From an uncultured Muribaculaceae bacterium (GTDB lineage Bacteria > Bacteroidota > Bacteroidia > Bacteroidales > Muribaculaceae): a DNA stretch of 64,000 nucleotides. Numbering within the stretch: position 1 is the first letter of the stretch; the number at the start of each line of letters is the position of its first letter. Shown here in pieces: positions 33,988 through 42,837 of the stretch. Where the stretch lies: positions 23,602-87,601 of the forward strand of contig CANNVE010000012.1 in assembly GCA_947525975.1 (NCBI GenBank), given 5' to 3'. A program made the translations under genes and the position numbers. Below the pieces are notes generated by a model that saw only the letters and a list, made by a program, of their open reading frames with translations, was not told the DNA's origin and searched no databases.

Positions 33988-36186
33988 ATGAACGTTGAAA
34001 GCCTAATTTCAGATCTGGCGTTTATCCTGCTCCTGGGAGCGATAGTCACCATCCTTTTCAAGTGGATCAAGCAGCCCGTGGTGCTCGGATACATCGTGGC
34101 CGGATTCCTCGCAAGCCCTAATTTCGAATATCTGCCCTCAGTCACCGATGAGCAGAACATCGACTTCTGGGCGCAGATAGGCATCATAGTCCTTCTCTTC
34201 TCGCTCGGCCTTGAATTCAGTTTCAAGAAACTCATGAACAGTGGCGGATCAGCCGCAGTCACAGCCCTAATCATCGTGCTCGGCATGATGGGAGCGGGTT
34301 TCGCAGCCGGTCAGATGATGCATTTCACCCTGATCAACAGCCTGTTCCTTGGCGGCATGCTCTCGATGTCGTCCACCACCATCATCATAAAGGCCTTCAA
34401 TGACCTCGGGCTGCGGCAGAAGAAGTTCACGTCGCTCGTGCTTGCCGTGCTCATTGTCGAGGACCTTTTCGCTGTGGTGATGATGGTGCTCCTGTCGTCG
34501 ATCGCCATCAACAACAGCGTGGCGGGGGGCGACCTCCTCTTCAGCGTGGCCAAGCTCGTTTTCTTCCTCGTGATCTGGTTTCTGGTGGGCGTGTTTGTGC
34601 TCCCGTCGCTCTTCAATCTCTGGCGTCCGTTCCTCAACAGCGAGACGCTGCTTGTGGTGTCGATGGGCCTTTGCCTGGGCATGGCCGTCTTTTCTGTCTA
34701 TTGCGGCTTCTCGCTTGCCCTTGGCGCGTTTGTCATGGGTTCTATCCTTGCCGGCACCAGCTATGCCGAGCGCATAGAGCATGTGGTCAATCCGGTCAAG
34801 GATCTCTTCGGAGCCGTATTCTTCATCTCTGTGGGCATGATGGTGCAGCCGGCCATCATAGCCGAGTATTGGGGGCCCATACTCATGCTTTCGGCTGTGG
34901 TGGTCGTGGGCATGATTCTCTTCGGCACATTCGGCATGCTCGTCACAGGCCAGAGCCTCAGGGTAGCCATCGAATCGGGCTTCTCCCTGACGCAGATCGG
35001 CGAGTTTGCCTTCATCATCGCCACTCTCGGCATGAGCCTCGGCGTGCTTGAGCCCACCATCTATCCTATCGTGGTGGCCGTGTCGGTGCTCACCACCTTC
35101 GGCACGCCATATTTCATCAAGATGGCTCCCGGAGCATACTCTTTTGCCGAGAGGCACCTGCCAAAGAAATTGCACTTCCTCATCGACCGCTATCAGAAGG
35201 AAGCCACGAAAAGCAATGCCGTGAAGAGCGCTTGGGTGGCCACCTTGCGGCGGTATCTCTCGAGCACGCTGCTCTATTCGGTGATACTGATCGCCATCAT
35301 CCTTGTTTCCCACAAATTCCTTTATCCCTGGCTGTCGCAGCTTATGCCCGCCCAAAGCCGTCTGCTGTCGCTTGTGGTCACTCTCGTGGCTCTTGCCCCC
35401 TTCCTGATGGCCCTTCTCCAGCCCATAAAGGGGATGTCGGCTGATTCCGGCCGCAAGACTTCGGCCAATGTGCCGAGGGTGGTGATGACCATTTTCCGCT
35501 TTGTCATTGCCATCGCCTTCGTGGTCTATGTGGTGTCATGGCACTATAGCAAGGGAGCCGGCCTCGTCACCGGCATTGTCACTATCCTGCTCATAGTGCT
35601 TGTGCTCTCCCGCAGGCTCAGCAATTCGGTGTCAAACATCGAGCAGAAATTTTTTGACAATCTCAATGAGCGTGAGCTGCGCCGCAGCGGAAAGAACAAC
35701 AATGTGGTCAATGACCTTCACCTCGCCTATATGACAGTGGGCAGCGCGTGCGACTTCATCGGGCAGAAGCTGCTCGACTCAAACCTGCGCCGCCGATATG
35801 GCGTCAACGTGGTCAGCATACAGCGCGGGCAAGAGATGATTCCCATCCCATCGGCGAAGGAACGCATATTCCCCGGCGATGTTATCGGCGTGATAGGCAC
35901 CGACGAGCAGATTGCCGGCATTCTTCCGGTGGTTGAGGTCAACAAGGAGGCGACGGCCGGCATGTCGCCCAATGACTTCAAGCTCACGTCGATCATGCTC
36001 TCCGAGTCATCTCCGTTGGTGGGGAAAACGCCGCTCACTTCAAATCTGCGCGACAAATATGAAGTGCTCGTGGTGGCCGTGCAGCGCGGTGACCAATACA
36101 TCGACACCGACCCCAACCTTAAGTTCGCCCCCTCCGACATCCTCTGGCTCGTGGGCCGCACATCGCGCCTCTCGTCCATATCCTGA
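33988..36186 (+). CDS. Kef-type cation:proton antiporter (CPA2) with two RCK_C domains
   Basis: 732 residues. The first 390 residues form the Na+/H+ exchanger-like domain, with VVLGYIVAGFLASPN, LLFSLGLEFSFKKL, SSTTIIIKAFNDLG and a conserved acidic pair region at LIVEDLFAVVMM. A second hydrophobic block covers about 425-550. Two TrkA-C (RCK_C)-like domains follow (LRRRYGVNVVSIQRGQEMIPIPSAKERIFPGDVIGVIG, about 600-645, and LRDKYEVLVVAVQRGDQYIDTDPNLKFAPSDILWLVG, about 685-725), which usually bind a regulatory ligand. There is no TrkA-N (NAD-binding) domain. It probably moves K+ or Na+ against protons. Confidence 0.9.
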   Translation: MNVESLISDLAFILLLGAIVTILFKWIKQPVVLGYIVAGFLASPNFEYLPSVTDEQNIDFWAQIGIIVLLFSLGLEFSFKKLMNSGGSAAVTALIIVLGMMGAGFAAGQMMHFTLINSLFLGGMLSMSSTTIIIKAFNDLGLRQKKFTSLVLAVLIVEDLFAVVMMVLLSSIAINNSVAGGDLLFSVAKLVFFLVIWFLVGVFVLPSLFNLWRPFLNSETLLVVSMGLCLGMAVFSVYCGFSLALGAFVMGSILAGTSYAERIEHVVNPVKDLFGAVFFISVGMMVQPAIIAEYWGPILMLSAVVVVGMILFGTFGMLVTGQSLRVAIESGFSLTQIGEFAFIIATLGMSLGVLEPTIYPIVVAVSVLTTFGTPYFIKMAPGAYSFAERHLPKKLHFLIDRYQKEATKSNAVKSAWVATLRRYLSSTLLYSVILIAIILVSHKFLYPWLSQLMPAQSRLLSLVVTLVALAPFLMALLQPIKGMSADSGRKTSANVPRVVMTIFRFVIAIAFVVYVVSWHYSKGAGLVTGIVTILLIVLVLSRRLSNSVSNIEQKFFDNLNERELRRSGKNNNVVNDLHLAYMTVGSACDFIGQKLLDSNLRRRYGVNVVSIQRGQEMIPIPSAKERIFPGDVIGVIGTDEQIAGILPVVEVNKEATAGMSPNDFKLTSIMLSESSPLVGKTPLTSNLRDKYEVLVVAVQRGDQYIDTDPNLKFAPSDILWLVGRTSRLSSIS

Positions 36187-36205
36187 TTTTTGCATTAGGT
36201 AGGAA

Positions 36206-36224
36206 GGGCGATTTCCAATCGCCC
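36206..36224. repeat. GGGCGATT-N3-AATCGCCC palindromic element, copy 2
   Basis: Same palindrome as at 3862, with loop TCC; the pairing extends one base on each side. It follows the antiporter gene by 20 bases and could also work as its terminator (a pyrimidine-rich tail follows). Confidence 0.65.
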
Positions 36225-36261
36225 TCTCTTTCTCGCATATAAGCCGCAACATGGTGGCATC

Positions 36262-36280
36262 GGGTGATTGAAAATCGCCC
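36262..36280. repeat. GGGTGATT-N3-AATCGCCC palindromic element, copy 3
   Basis: One base differs from the other copies (GGGT for GGGC), keeping a G-T pair possible. The loop GAA is the complement of the TTC loop of copy 1, so it is the same element in opposite orientation. It lies 37 bases from copy 2. Confidence 0.6.
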
Positions 36281-36297
36281 CTTCATATAAAACGAAA

Positions 36298-36329
36298 AAA
36301 TCCGCGCGCCAACCAAGGCGCGCGGATTT
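36298..36329 (-). terminator. Terminator of the transketolase gene
   Basis: AAATCCGCGCGCC pairs with GGCGCGCGGATTT around AACCAA. Read on the minus strand it is a GC hairpin followed by a T run (the A run at 36295-36300), 24 bases past the tkt stop. Confidence 0.85.
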
Positions 36330-36352
36330 CTTATGATGGGATGCGCAGCGGC

Positions 36353-38383
36353 TTATTTGCCGAGCATGTGCTTCACCTGGAGCAGGATGTTGGTGGCGGT
36401 GAAGCCGAATTTCTCATCGAGCACCTTGTAGGGGGCTGATGCGCCGAAGCGCTCCATGCCGTAGACCTTGCCGTTGAAGCCGTCGATCATCTTCAGCGTT
36501 GTGGGCAGGCCGGCGGTGAGGCCGAACATGGGCACGCCAGCGGGAAGCACTTCCTTGCGGTAGGCCTCGGGCTGCTCGTTGAATGTGCCGATAGAGGGCA
36601 TCGACACCACGCGGGCGGGGATGTTCTCGGCGTCGAGGAGGGTGGCAACCTCGCAGAGGAGCGACACTTCAGAGCCGTTGGCCACGAGGGTCACCTGCGG
36701 GTTGGCGGGGTTCATCACCACGTATCCGCCCTTGTATGCGCCTTGAGCCTCGGCGTAGCGGTCGCCGCTCGCAGCGGGCAGGTCGGGGATGTTCTGGCGG
36801 CTGAGGATGAGGGCCGAGGGGGTGCTGTTGTTCTCCATAGCCATCTTCCAGCATACGGTTGTCTCCACGGCGTCGGCGGGGCGCAGGGCCAGCAGCGAGG
36901 GCTTGCCCGAGAAGTTGTGCACGGCCTCAAGCAGGCGTATCTGTGCTTCCTGCTCGATAGGCTCGTGGGTGGGGCCGTCTTCGCCCACGCGGAATGCGTC
37001 GTGTGTGAGGATGTACTTCACGGGGAGCTCCATGAGGGCAGCCATGCGCATTGCGGGCTTCATGTAGTCAGAGAATACGAAGAATGTGCCGCAGGCGGCG
37101 ATCATGCCTCCGTGGAGCACGATGCCGTTCATCAGGCAGGCCATGGTGAGCTCTGCCACGCCGGCCTGCAGGAATGCGCCAGAGAAGTCGCCGTGGGTAA
37201 GAGCGTGGGTCTTCTTGAGGAAGCCGTCGGTCTTGTCGCTGTTGGCGAGGTCGGCCGATGAGCAGATCATGTTGCCCACCTTCTCGGCCAGGACGCCGAG
37301 CACAGTGGCTGAAGCGGCGCGGGTGGCGCTGTTGGGCTTCTGGGTGATAGCGGCCCAGTCGATTTCGGGGAGCTTGCCTGCGAAGTAGTCGTTGAGCAGC
37401 TTCACCTGGTCGGGGTTAGCGTCGGCCCAAGCCTGGTATGCGGCGCGGCGCTCCTTGACGATGGCGCGGAGCTCTTCGGCGCGCTGGGCGTAGAGGGCTT
37501 CCACTTCGGGAGCGATGGCCCAGGGATTCTCGGGGTCGAAGCCGAGATTCTTGATTGTGGCAGCATAGTCGGCGCCGCTTGCGCTCAGGGGCTGTCCGTG
37601 GGTAGAGCATTTGCCCTCGAAGTTTTGGCCGTCGGCTGTGACGCATCCGCGTCCCATCACGGTGTGGCCGATGATGAGGGTGGGCTTTTCGGTCTCGGCC
37701 TGGGCCTTGGCGATGGCGTCGGCTATCTGCACGGGATCGGTGCCGTCGATTTCGATCACGTTCCAGTTCCAAGCGCGGTATTTCGCTGCTACGTCTTCCT
37801 TGTCAACAGCGTCGACATAGGTAGAGAGCTGCACCTTGTTGCTGTCATAGAACATGATGAGGTTCGACAGTCCGAGGTATCCGGCTATGCGGCCTGCGCC
37901 CTGCGAGATTTCCTCCTGGATGCCGCCGTCGCTGATGAAAGCGTAGGTCTTGTGCTCGATCCAGTTGCCGAAACGGGCCTGCAGGAAGCGCTCGGCGATG
38001 GCTGCGCCCACGGCCATGGTGTGGCCCTGGCCCAGGGGACCTGATGTGTTCTCGATGCCGCGCTCCACCTCGAGCTCGGGGTGGCCGGGAGTGGGGCTGC
38101 CCCACTGGCGGAATTGCTTGAGTTCGTCGAGGGTGAAGTGGCCCTGTAGGGCGAGCACGCTGTAGAGCATGGGCGACATGTGGCCGGGATCGAGGAAGAA
38201 TCGGTCGCGGGCTATCCAGTGAGCGTCATCGGGGTCGACAACGAGGAATTTAGAGAAAAGTACGTTGACAAAGTCAGCGCCGCCCATGGCTCCGCCGGGG
38301 TGGCCTGAATTGGCTTTCTCAACCATTGAGGCAGCCAGCACGCGGATGTTGTTGGCTGCGCGGTTCATGAGATCTGTATTCAT
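36353..38383 (-). CDS. tkt: Transketolase
   Basis: 676 residues, full length. It transfers two-carbon ketol units between sugar phosphates in the non-oxidative pentose phosphate pathway, with thiamine diphosphate. Motifs: KANSGHPGGAMGGAD near the N-terminus; the ThDP-binding stretch GDGGIQEE appears as SDGGIQEEISQGAG; the pyrimidine-binding domain has HDAFRVGEDGPTHEPIEQ. The DP, Pyr and C-terminal domains are all present. No neighbour is clearly linked in function; a terminator follows. Confidence 0.96.
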   Translation of the reverse strand: MNTDLMNRAANNIRVLAASMVEKANSGHPGGAMGGADFVNVLFSKFLVVDPDDAHWIARDRFFLDPGHMSPMLYSVLALQGHFTLDELKQFRQWGSPTPGHPELEVERGIENTSGPLGQGHTMAVGAAIAERFLQARFGNWIEHKTYAFISDGGIQEEISQGAGRIAGYLGLSNLIMFYDSNKVQLSTYVDAVDKEDVAAKYRAWNWNVIEIDGTDPVQIADAIAKAQAETEKPTLIIGHTVMGRGCVTADGQNFEGKCSTHGQPLSASGADYAATIKNLGFDPENPWAIAPEVEALYAQRAEELRAIVKERRAAYQAWADANPDQVKLLNDYFAGKLPEIDWAAITQKPNSATRAASATVLGVLAEKVGNMICSSADLANSDKTDGFLKKTHALTHGDFSGAFLQAGVAELTMACLMNGIVLHGGMIAACGTFFVFSDYMKPAMRMAALMELPVKYILTHDAFRVGEDGPTHEPIEQEAQIRLLEAVHNFSGKPSLLALRPADAVETTVCWKMAMENNSTPSALILSRQNIPDLPAASGDRYAEAQGAYKGGYVVMNPANPQVTLVANGSEVSLLCEVATLLDAENIPARVVSMPSIGTFNEQPEAYRKEVLPAGVPMFGLTAGLPTTLKMIDGFNGKVYGMERFGASAPYKVLDEKFGFTATNILLQVKHMLGK

Positions 38384-38434
38384 TTCGGTATTTTGGGGAA
38401 AATTGGTATAAGACGTAAGATTGCGGGGTGGGGG

Positions 38435-39049
38435 TCAGAATAGGTAGGCTGCGGTCACTGTCCAGCAGTTATTGCGCCCGAGGTCTACTGTCTGATTGTT
38501 GGCCCCAGTGTATTCGGCCACCTTGTTGATGCCCCAGCCGTATGACGCGCTCACCTGCACATGGCTCAGCACCTCAAGGCCGAGGCCGAGGTTCCAGGCG
38601 ATGTCAACCGATTTGTTGCGCCATGCCTGCGACACCGCTTTGCTCGACACCAGGAATGCGAAGCTCGGGCCGGTGTAGACGTATGGGGTAAGGAAATTCC
38701 CTATCACGGGAAAGTCGAATTTCTTCTTGATGTTGATAGGGATTTCGATGTAGTCGTTATTGTATGTGCGCACATCGGCGTTCTCGCTCTTCATATTGTT
38801 GACGCGGTGGGTATACATCAGCGATGCGTCAACGCACCAGCCGAATAGCGGCATCCTGAACTCGGTCATGAGGCCGCCGGTGAATCCGGCCCGGTTGTCG
38901 CTCGACGTAACGTCGTCGATGACGCCGCTGAAATGGAGTGAATTGACGTTGACGCCGGCTTTGACGCCCCAGCGGAATTGCGCGCTTGCCGTGGCCGAGC
39001 AAGCCAGAATGGCTGCGATTAACGCTATGACGCGTATGGCTCTTTTCAT
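38435..39049 (-). CDS. Outer membrane beta-barrel protein (porin-like, OMP_b-brl type)
   Basis: 204 residues. A signal peptide (MKRAIRVIALIAAILACSATASA) is followed by FRWGVKAGVNVNSLHFSG, the usual opening of the small Bacteroidetes beta-barrel family. Alternating strands end in WTVTAAYLF, a typical barrel C-terminus with terminal Phe. Eight to ten strands fit this length. The function is unknown; such proteins are often structural or of minor transport. Start at 39049 is set by the signal peptide. A -7 box lies at 39089-39096. It is transcribed towards tkt, 52 bases away, but tkt may have its own promoter. Confidence 0.85.
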   Translation of the reverse strand: MKRAIRVIALIAAILACSATASAQFRWGVKAGVNVNSLHFSGVIDDVTSSDNRAGFTGGLMTEFRMPLFGWCVDASLMYTHRVNNMKSENADVRTYNNDYIEIPINIKKKFDFPVIGNFLTPYVYTGPSFAFLVSSKAVSQAWRNKSVDIAWNLGLGLEVLSHVQVSASYGWGINKVAEYTGANNQTVDLGRNNCWTVTAAYLF

Positions 39050-39088
39050 AAATAGTAGTGTGTTAAGATTATTTCGTGTATTTATGCG

Positions 39089-39096
39089 CAAATATA
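39089..39096 (-). promoter_or_regulatory. -7 box for the beta-barrel gene
   Basis: Reads TATATTTG on the minus strand, 40 bases before the start at 39049. Confidence 0.5.
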
Positions 39097-39142
39097 ACAC
39101 TTTTTGTTTATAAATCAGGTGGACGAATCGAAATAAAATGTT

Positions 39143-39150
39143 TAAATTTG
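39143..39150 (+). promoter_or_regulatory. -7 box for the DUF59 gene
   Basis: TAAATTTG, 35 bases before the ATG at 39185. If transcription begins about 7 bases after the box, an earlier in-frame GTG at 39164 would have almost no leader, which favours the ATG. Confidence 0.55.
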
Positions 39151-39184
39151 CACTTTAAGACTCGTGAAACGTGATAATACGAAA

Positions 39185-39505
39185 ATGAACCAAGAGAAGA
39201 AACTTGCGCTCGAAGAAAAGGTGATAGAGATGCTCAGCACCGTCTATGACCCTGAGATACCTGTCAACATATACAGCCTCGGGCTGATCTACAAGATAGA
39301 CATTGACGATGACGCCAACCTGAATGTGGACATGACGCTCACGGCCCCAAACTGCCCGATGGCCGACTTCATCGTGAGCGACGCGTATGACAAGCTTCGC
39401 TCGATCGATGACCTAAAGTCGGTCAACGTCAATCTCGTCTACGAGCCTCAGTGGACTCAGGACATGATGAGCGAGGAGGCCAAGCTCGAACTCGGATTTC
39501 TTTGA
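39185..39505 (+). CDS. DUF59/MIP18 family Fe-S assembly protein
   Basis: 106 residues. It matches the MIP18/DUF59 family, with the hallmark STVYDPEIPVNIYSLGLIYKIDID near the N-terminus and LTAPNCPMAD holding the conserved cysteine at about residue 55. These proteins help mature Fe-S proteins, as SufT does with the SUF system, but no suf genes lie in this window. Followed after 20 bases by lpxH, possibly in one operon. Confidence 0.92.
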   Translation: MNQEKKLALEEKVIEMLSTVYDPEIPVNIYSLGLIYKIDIDDDANLNVDMTLTAPNCPMADFIVSDAYDKLRSIDDLKSVNVNLVYEPQWTQDMMSEEAKLELGFL

Positions 39506-39525
39506 TAGTCGAAGCCGCGACAGAG

Positions 39526-40284
39526 ATGCCCCAATCAGAGAAACTCACATATTTCATCAGCGACGTACACCTCGGAGCGCGATACATCGCCGACCGCAAG
39601 GCCGCCGAGAGGCGCGTCGTGGGCTTTCTGCGCTCGATAGCCCCGAAGGCCGAGGCGGTGTATCTGATGGGCGACATCCTCGACTTCTGGTTTGAATACG
39701 CCACGGTGGTGCCCAGGGGCTATGTGCGCTTCTTCGGGCAGATAGCCGAGATGGCCGATGCCGGGGTGAGGATAGTGTGGTTCACCGGCAATCATGACAT
39801 TTGGCTCTTCGACTATCTGCGCGACGAGCTCGGCATAGAGGTAGTGACCGGGCCGAGGGTGGAGATCATCGGCGGAAAGAAGTTCTTCCTTGCGCATGGC
39901 GATGGCCTCGGGCCGCAGAAGGCCGGATTCAGGTTTATCAGCTGGCTTTTCCACAATCGTCTTTGCCAGCGGCTTTTCGCCGCCGTGCATCCCCGCTGGA
40001 CCGTGCCTTTGGGCTACGGATGCAGCAGCGCCTCGCGCGGAGTGCCGAGGGTCGATCCCTTCATGGGTGTCGATCAGGAGCCGCAGGCCATATTCGCTGC
40101 GCGCTATCTGCGCGAGGTGGATCCCGAGGTGAATTTCTTCGTGTTTGGCCATCGGCATGTGGTGGTCGACGAGAAATTGTCTGATAATTGCCGCCTTGTG
40201 ATCCTCGGAGACTGGATTTTGCACTATTCTTACGCTGTTTTTGACGGTGAAGACATCAAATTACTACAATATGAGAGTGTCTAA
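39526..40284 (+). CDS. lpxH: UDP-2,3-diacylglucosamine diphosphatase (LpxH-like)
   Basis: 252 residues. It hydrolyses UDP-2,3-diacylglucosamine to lipid X and UMP in lipid A synthesis at the inner membrane face. All metallophosphatase motifs are present in order: DVHLG, GDILDFW, GNHD, HGDGLG and GHRH. The start at 39526 (MPQSEKLTYFISDVHLG) matches the family; an upstream in-frame start lies inside the DUF59 gene. waaA at 53001, in the same pathway, is separate. Confidence 0.88.
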   Translation: MPQSEKLTYFISDVHLGARYIADRKAAERRVVGFLRSIAPKAEAVYLMGDILDFWFEYATVVPRGYVRFFGQIAEMADAGVRIVWFTGNHDIWLFDYLRDELGIEVVTGPRVEIIGGKKFFLAHGDGLGPQKAGFRFISWLFHNRLCQRLFAAVHPRWTVPLGYGCSSASRGVPRVDPFMGVDQEPQAIFAARYLREVDPEVNFFVFGHRHVVVDEKLSDNCRLVILGDWILHYSYAVFDGEDIKLLQYESV

Positions 40285-40438
40285 ACCCCTATTTAACATA
40301 TTTTAACGTAGTTTAAAGCCCAACTACTTACAATTTGTAAATGCACTAATTGACTATGTCATAGCGGTTTGCGGCGATGAATGTCAAAATAATCGGAAAA
40401 ATGGCTGAAAAAGTATGTTGAATAACATAAAAATATAT

Positions 40439-40469
40439 TTTGTGAGGCAGATAAAAACACCGACCTTTG
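40439..40469 (+). promoter_or_regulatory. Promoter in front of a short terminated transcript
   Basis: TTTG at 40439-40442, 19-base spacer, GACCTTTG at 40462-40469 (one mismatch to TAnnTTTG at the first T). Confidence 0.5.
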
Positions 40470-40475
40470 TACCGC

Positions 40476-40558
40476 AAACCTAAAATAATCTTTTTTTACC
40501 TTAGAAATTGTACCTATTGGAAACCTTAAAAAAAGGGCTCTGCGAAGAGCCCTCTTTT
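40476..40558 (+). ncRNA. Candidate small RNA or terminated leader
   Basis: Predicted from promoter position to terminator, about 80 bases. It contains a T7 run and near-repeats (ACCTTAGAAATTGTACC, then GGAAACCTT). No short open frame of note was seen. It could be an independent small RNA or an attenuated leader for the acyl-CoA ligase gene. Confidence 0.35.
40534..40558 (+). terminator. Rho-independent terminator ahead of the acyl-CoA ligase gene
   Basis: AGGGCTC pairs with GAGCCCT around TGCGAA, then CTTTT. It sits 106 bases upstream of the ligase start, an unusual place unless it ends a short RNA or regulates read-through. Confidence 0.8.
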
Positions 40559-40663
40559 GATTTTATAAGTCTGCTTTGATGCCGACGGCAAACCAAAATC
40601 CGATGTAGGTTTGTTATATATGAAATGCCGCGTTAATCAACAAACAATTAAAAACTACCCCTC

Positions 40664-42340
40664 ATGTCAACATCGTTGCTGAAAATTTTTGAAACATCAT
40701 TCAGGGAAAATTTTGATCTGCCTTGCGTATCGGAATACGGCCACAACAATACCCTCACATACGGGGAATTCGCGAAGAAAATAGCGCGCATACATATTCT
40801 GTATAAGGCTTGTGGCATCAAGCAGGGCGACAAGGTGGCCTTGCTGGGCAAGAACACCGCCGAATGGGTGTCGGTATTCATGGCCACAATCACTTACGGA
40901 GCTGTGGTGGTGCCCATTCTCAATGATTTCAATCCGAATGACGCCCAGCACATCGTGAACCACTGCGATGCCACCACTCTGTTTGTCGATGAATCGATCT
41001 ATGAGCACATGGATTTCAGCGGCATGCCCAGGTTAAGGGCCGTGGTCAGCCTCGACAGGCATGTGGTGCTCGATGAGCGCAAGAGCGGGCGCTCCGGTTT
41101 CGCCACCGCGGTCAAGGCCGTGGCGCGCCGCTTCGCGGCCTGCTATCCCGAGGGCTTCTCACCCGAGCACATATCATACCCGCAGCTCGATCCGCAGACC
41201 CTCTGCATCATCAACTACACATCGGGCACCACCGGTTTTTCGAAGGGCGTGATGCTCACGCATGACAACATGCTCGGCAACGTCAGCTTCGGCATCAGCC
41301 GCAAGCTGCATGAGCGTGGATCGAGGGTGCTGTCGTTCCTTCCGCTGGCCCACGCCTACGGATGCGCGTTCGACATGCTCGTGCCTCTCGCCGTTGGCAG
41401 CCATGTCACCATACTCGGGCGCACGCCTACGCCCACCGTGCTTCTGCGCGCCTTCGCCAAGGTGAGGCCCACGCTGGTGCTCTGCGTGCCGCTGATCCTT
41501 GAGAAGATCTACCGCAAGCAGATAGTGCCCATGATCAGCAAGCCGCCGTTGAGCTGGGTGCTGTCGGTGCCTCTGCTCGACAAGGCCGTCTACGGGCGCA
41601 TACGCTCAAAGCTGATTGATGCGTTCGGCGGCGAGTTCAAGGAGGTCATCGTGGGCGGCGCGCCGCTCAACCGCGAGGTGGAAGAATTCCTTTATAAGAT
41701 ACGTTTCCCCTTCACCGTGGGCTTCGGCATGACCGAGTGCGGCCCGCTCATCAGCTATACGCCTTGGAGCGAATTCGTCCCCACATCGTCGGGCCATACC
41801 CTGCCGGGCATCATGGAGGCGAAGATCGCCAAGGTGGAGGATGTCAGCACCGAAGGTCTTGGCGAGATAATGGTGAAAGGGCAGAATGTGATGAAAGGAT
41901 ACTACAAAAACCCCAAGGCCACAAAGGCTGTGCTCGAGCCTGACGGATGGATGCACACGGGCGACATGGGATACCTCGGCGGTGACGACGGCCAGACCAT
42001 CTTCATCCGCGGGCGCTACAAGACCATGATCCTAAGCGCCAACGGGCAGAACATATACCCCGAGGAGATAGAGGCCAAGCTCAACAATATGCCCTACGTG
42101 TCGGAGAGCCTTGTGGTGGACCGCAACGGCGTGCTCACCGCCCTCGTCTACCCCGACCCCGAGCAGCTCGACGCCGAAGAGATGACTTTCGAGAATGTGG
42201 AGCGCATCATGAACGAGACCACGCTCCCCGAGCTCAACAAGCAGCTCGCGCCCTACGAGCAGATAAAGCACATACAGATCATGCCGCAGGAATTCGCCAA
42301 GACTCCCAAGCGGTCGATAAAGAGATTCCTTTACAAGTAA
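40664..42340 (+). CDS. Long-chain fatty acid--CoA ligase (AMP-binding)
   Basis: 558 residues. It activates fatty acids to acyl-CoA through an acyl-adenylate. The AMP-binding core motif is NYTSGTTGFSKGVMLTH (about residue 185); further family motifs are VGFGMTECGPLISYTP and GWMHTGDMGYLG, and the hinge RGRYKTMILSANGQNIYPEEIE. The C-terminal lysine region KTPKRSIKRFLYK is present. The protein is complete and is typical of Bacteroidales fadD-like ligases; the preferred chain length cannot be told. It is preceded by a possible attenuator and followed by a long inverted repeat. Confidence 0.93.
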   Translation: MSTSLLKIFETSFRENFDLPCVSEYGHNNTLTYGEFAKKIARIHILYKACGIKQGDKVALLGKNTAEWVSVFMATITYGAVVVPILNDFNPNDAQHIVNHCDATTLFVDESIYEHMDFSGMPRLRAVVSLDRHVVLDERKSGRSGFATAVKAVARRFAACYPEGFSPEHISYPQLDPQTLCIINYTSGTTGFSKGVMLTHDNMLGNVSFGISRKLHERGSRVLSFLPLAHAYGCAFDMLVPLAVGSHVTILGRTPTPTVLLRAFAKVRPTLVLCVPLILEKIYRKQIVPMISKPPLSWVLSVPLLDKAVYGRIRSKLIDAFGGEFKEVIVGGAPLNREVEEFLYKIRFPFTVGFGMTECGPLISYTPWSEFVPTSSGHTLPGIMEAKIAKVEDVSTEGLGEIMVKGQNVMKGYYKNPKATKAVLEPDGWMHTGDMGYLGGDDGQTIFIRGRYKTMILSANGQNIYPEEIEAKLNNMPYVSESLVVDRNGVLTALVYPDPEQLDAEEMTFENVERIMNETTLPELNKQLAPYEQIKHIQIMPQEFAKTPKRSIKRFLYK

Positions 42341-42382
42341 TTACGATAAATCGTTATAACGTTATTTCGATTTATCGTAATT
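42339..42382. terminator. AT-rich perfect inverted repeat between convergent genes
   Basis: AATTACGATAAATCG (42339-42353) is exactly complementary to 42368-42382, with a 14-base loop. It overlaps the end of the acyl-CoA ligase and lies against the convergent lipoprotein gene; likely bidirectional terminator. The core ACGATAAATCG recurs at 63361 before gpsA. Confidence 0.65.
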
Positions 42383-42384
42383 CG

Positions 42385-42837
42385 TCACCCCCATTTCCGC
42401 AGGCGGTAGGTGTAGACCTTGCCGCCTGTGTCGTGCGATAGGGTGATGCGCCTGCCGCCAAGGCTCTCTATCGCCAGGGCGTTGACGGCGTCAGGCTCGA
42501 GTCCGAGGTTGGCCGGGGGCGCATAGTTGCCGTCGGTCGACGGCGCGTTGCTGTCATAGTGGGTGAAATCGATGAGCAGGATGTCGCCTTCGCGCCGCCA
42601 TGTGGCCACGTGTCTGATGTAGAGCATGTCGTCGATCACCTCGTCGATCTGCACTATGTCGTTCTGAAACGCCCAGAACTGATTGCCGTCGTAGTCAGGG
42701 GCAGGGGATCCGTCCACTTCCAGGCTCTCGAGTTTCCACAGTCCGTACCACGGGCCTATATCTCCGTTGTTGTGGGTGCAGGCGCTTGCCGCGATAGCCA
42801 TTATGGCTGCCACGAATATTCTGATGGCTTTTTTCAT
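42385..42837 (-). CDS. Small lipoprotein with lipocalin-like domain
   Basis: 150 residues. The signal peptide ends in IAASACTHN, with Cys 20 as the lipid acceptor. The mature part opens with GPWYGLWKLESLEVDG and continues with a beta-rich pattern (FWAFQNDIVQIDEV, WRREGDILLIDFTHY, YTYRLRKWG), which resembles the lipocalin-like lipoproteins common in Bacteroidales. The function is unknown. Its start overlaps the wzi-like stop by 4 bases (ATGA), so the two are translationally coupled. Confidence 0.75.
   Translation of the reverse strand: MKKAIRIFVAAIMAIAASACTHNNGDIGPWYGLWKLESLEVDGSPAPDYDGNQFWAFQNDIVQIDEVIDDMLYIRHVATWRREGDILLIDFTHYDSNAPSTDGNYAPPANLGLEPDAVNALAIESLGGRRITLSHDTGGKVYTYRLRKWG

Larger units (their letters stand above)
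40285..40663. other. 379-base gap with promoter, possible small RNA and terminator
   Basis: No protein gene was seen. An inverted repeat GGTTTGCGG (40366-40374) and CCGCAAACC (40472-40480) brackets an AT-rich stretch with a TATGTT/AACATA hairpin. A promoter-like pair lies at 40439-40469 and a strong terminator at 40534-40558, giving a transcript of about 80 bases, followed by about 105 bases to the acyl-CoA ligase start. Confidence 0.5.
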
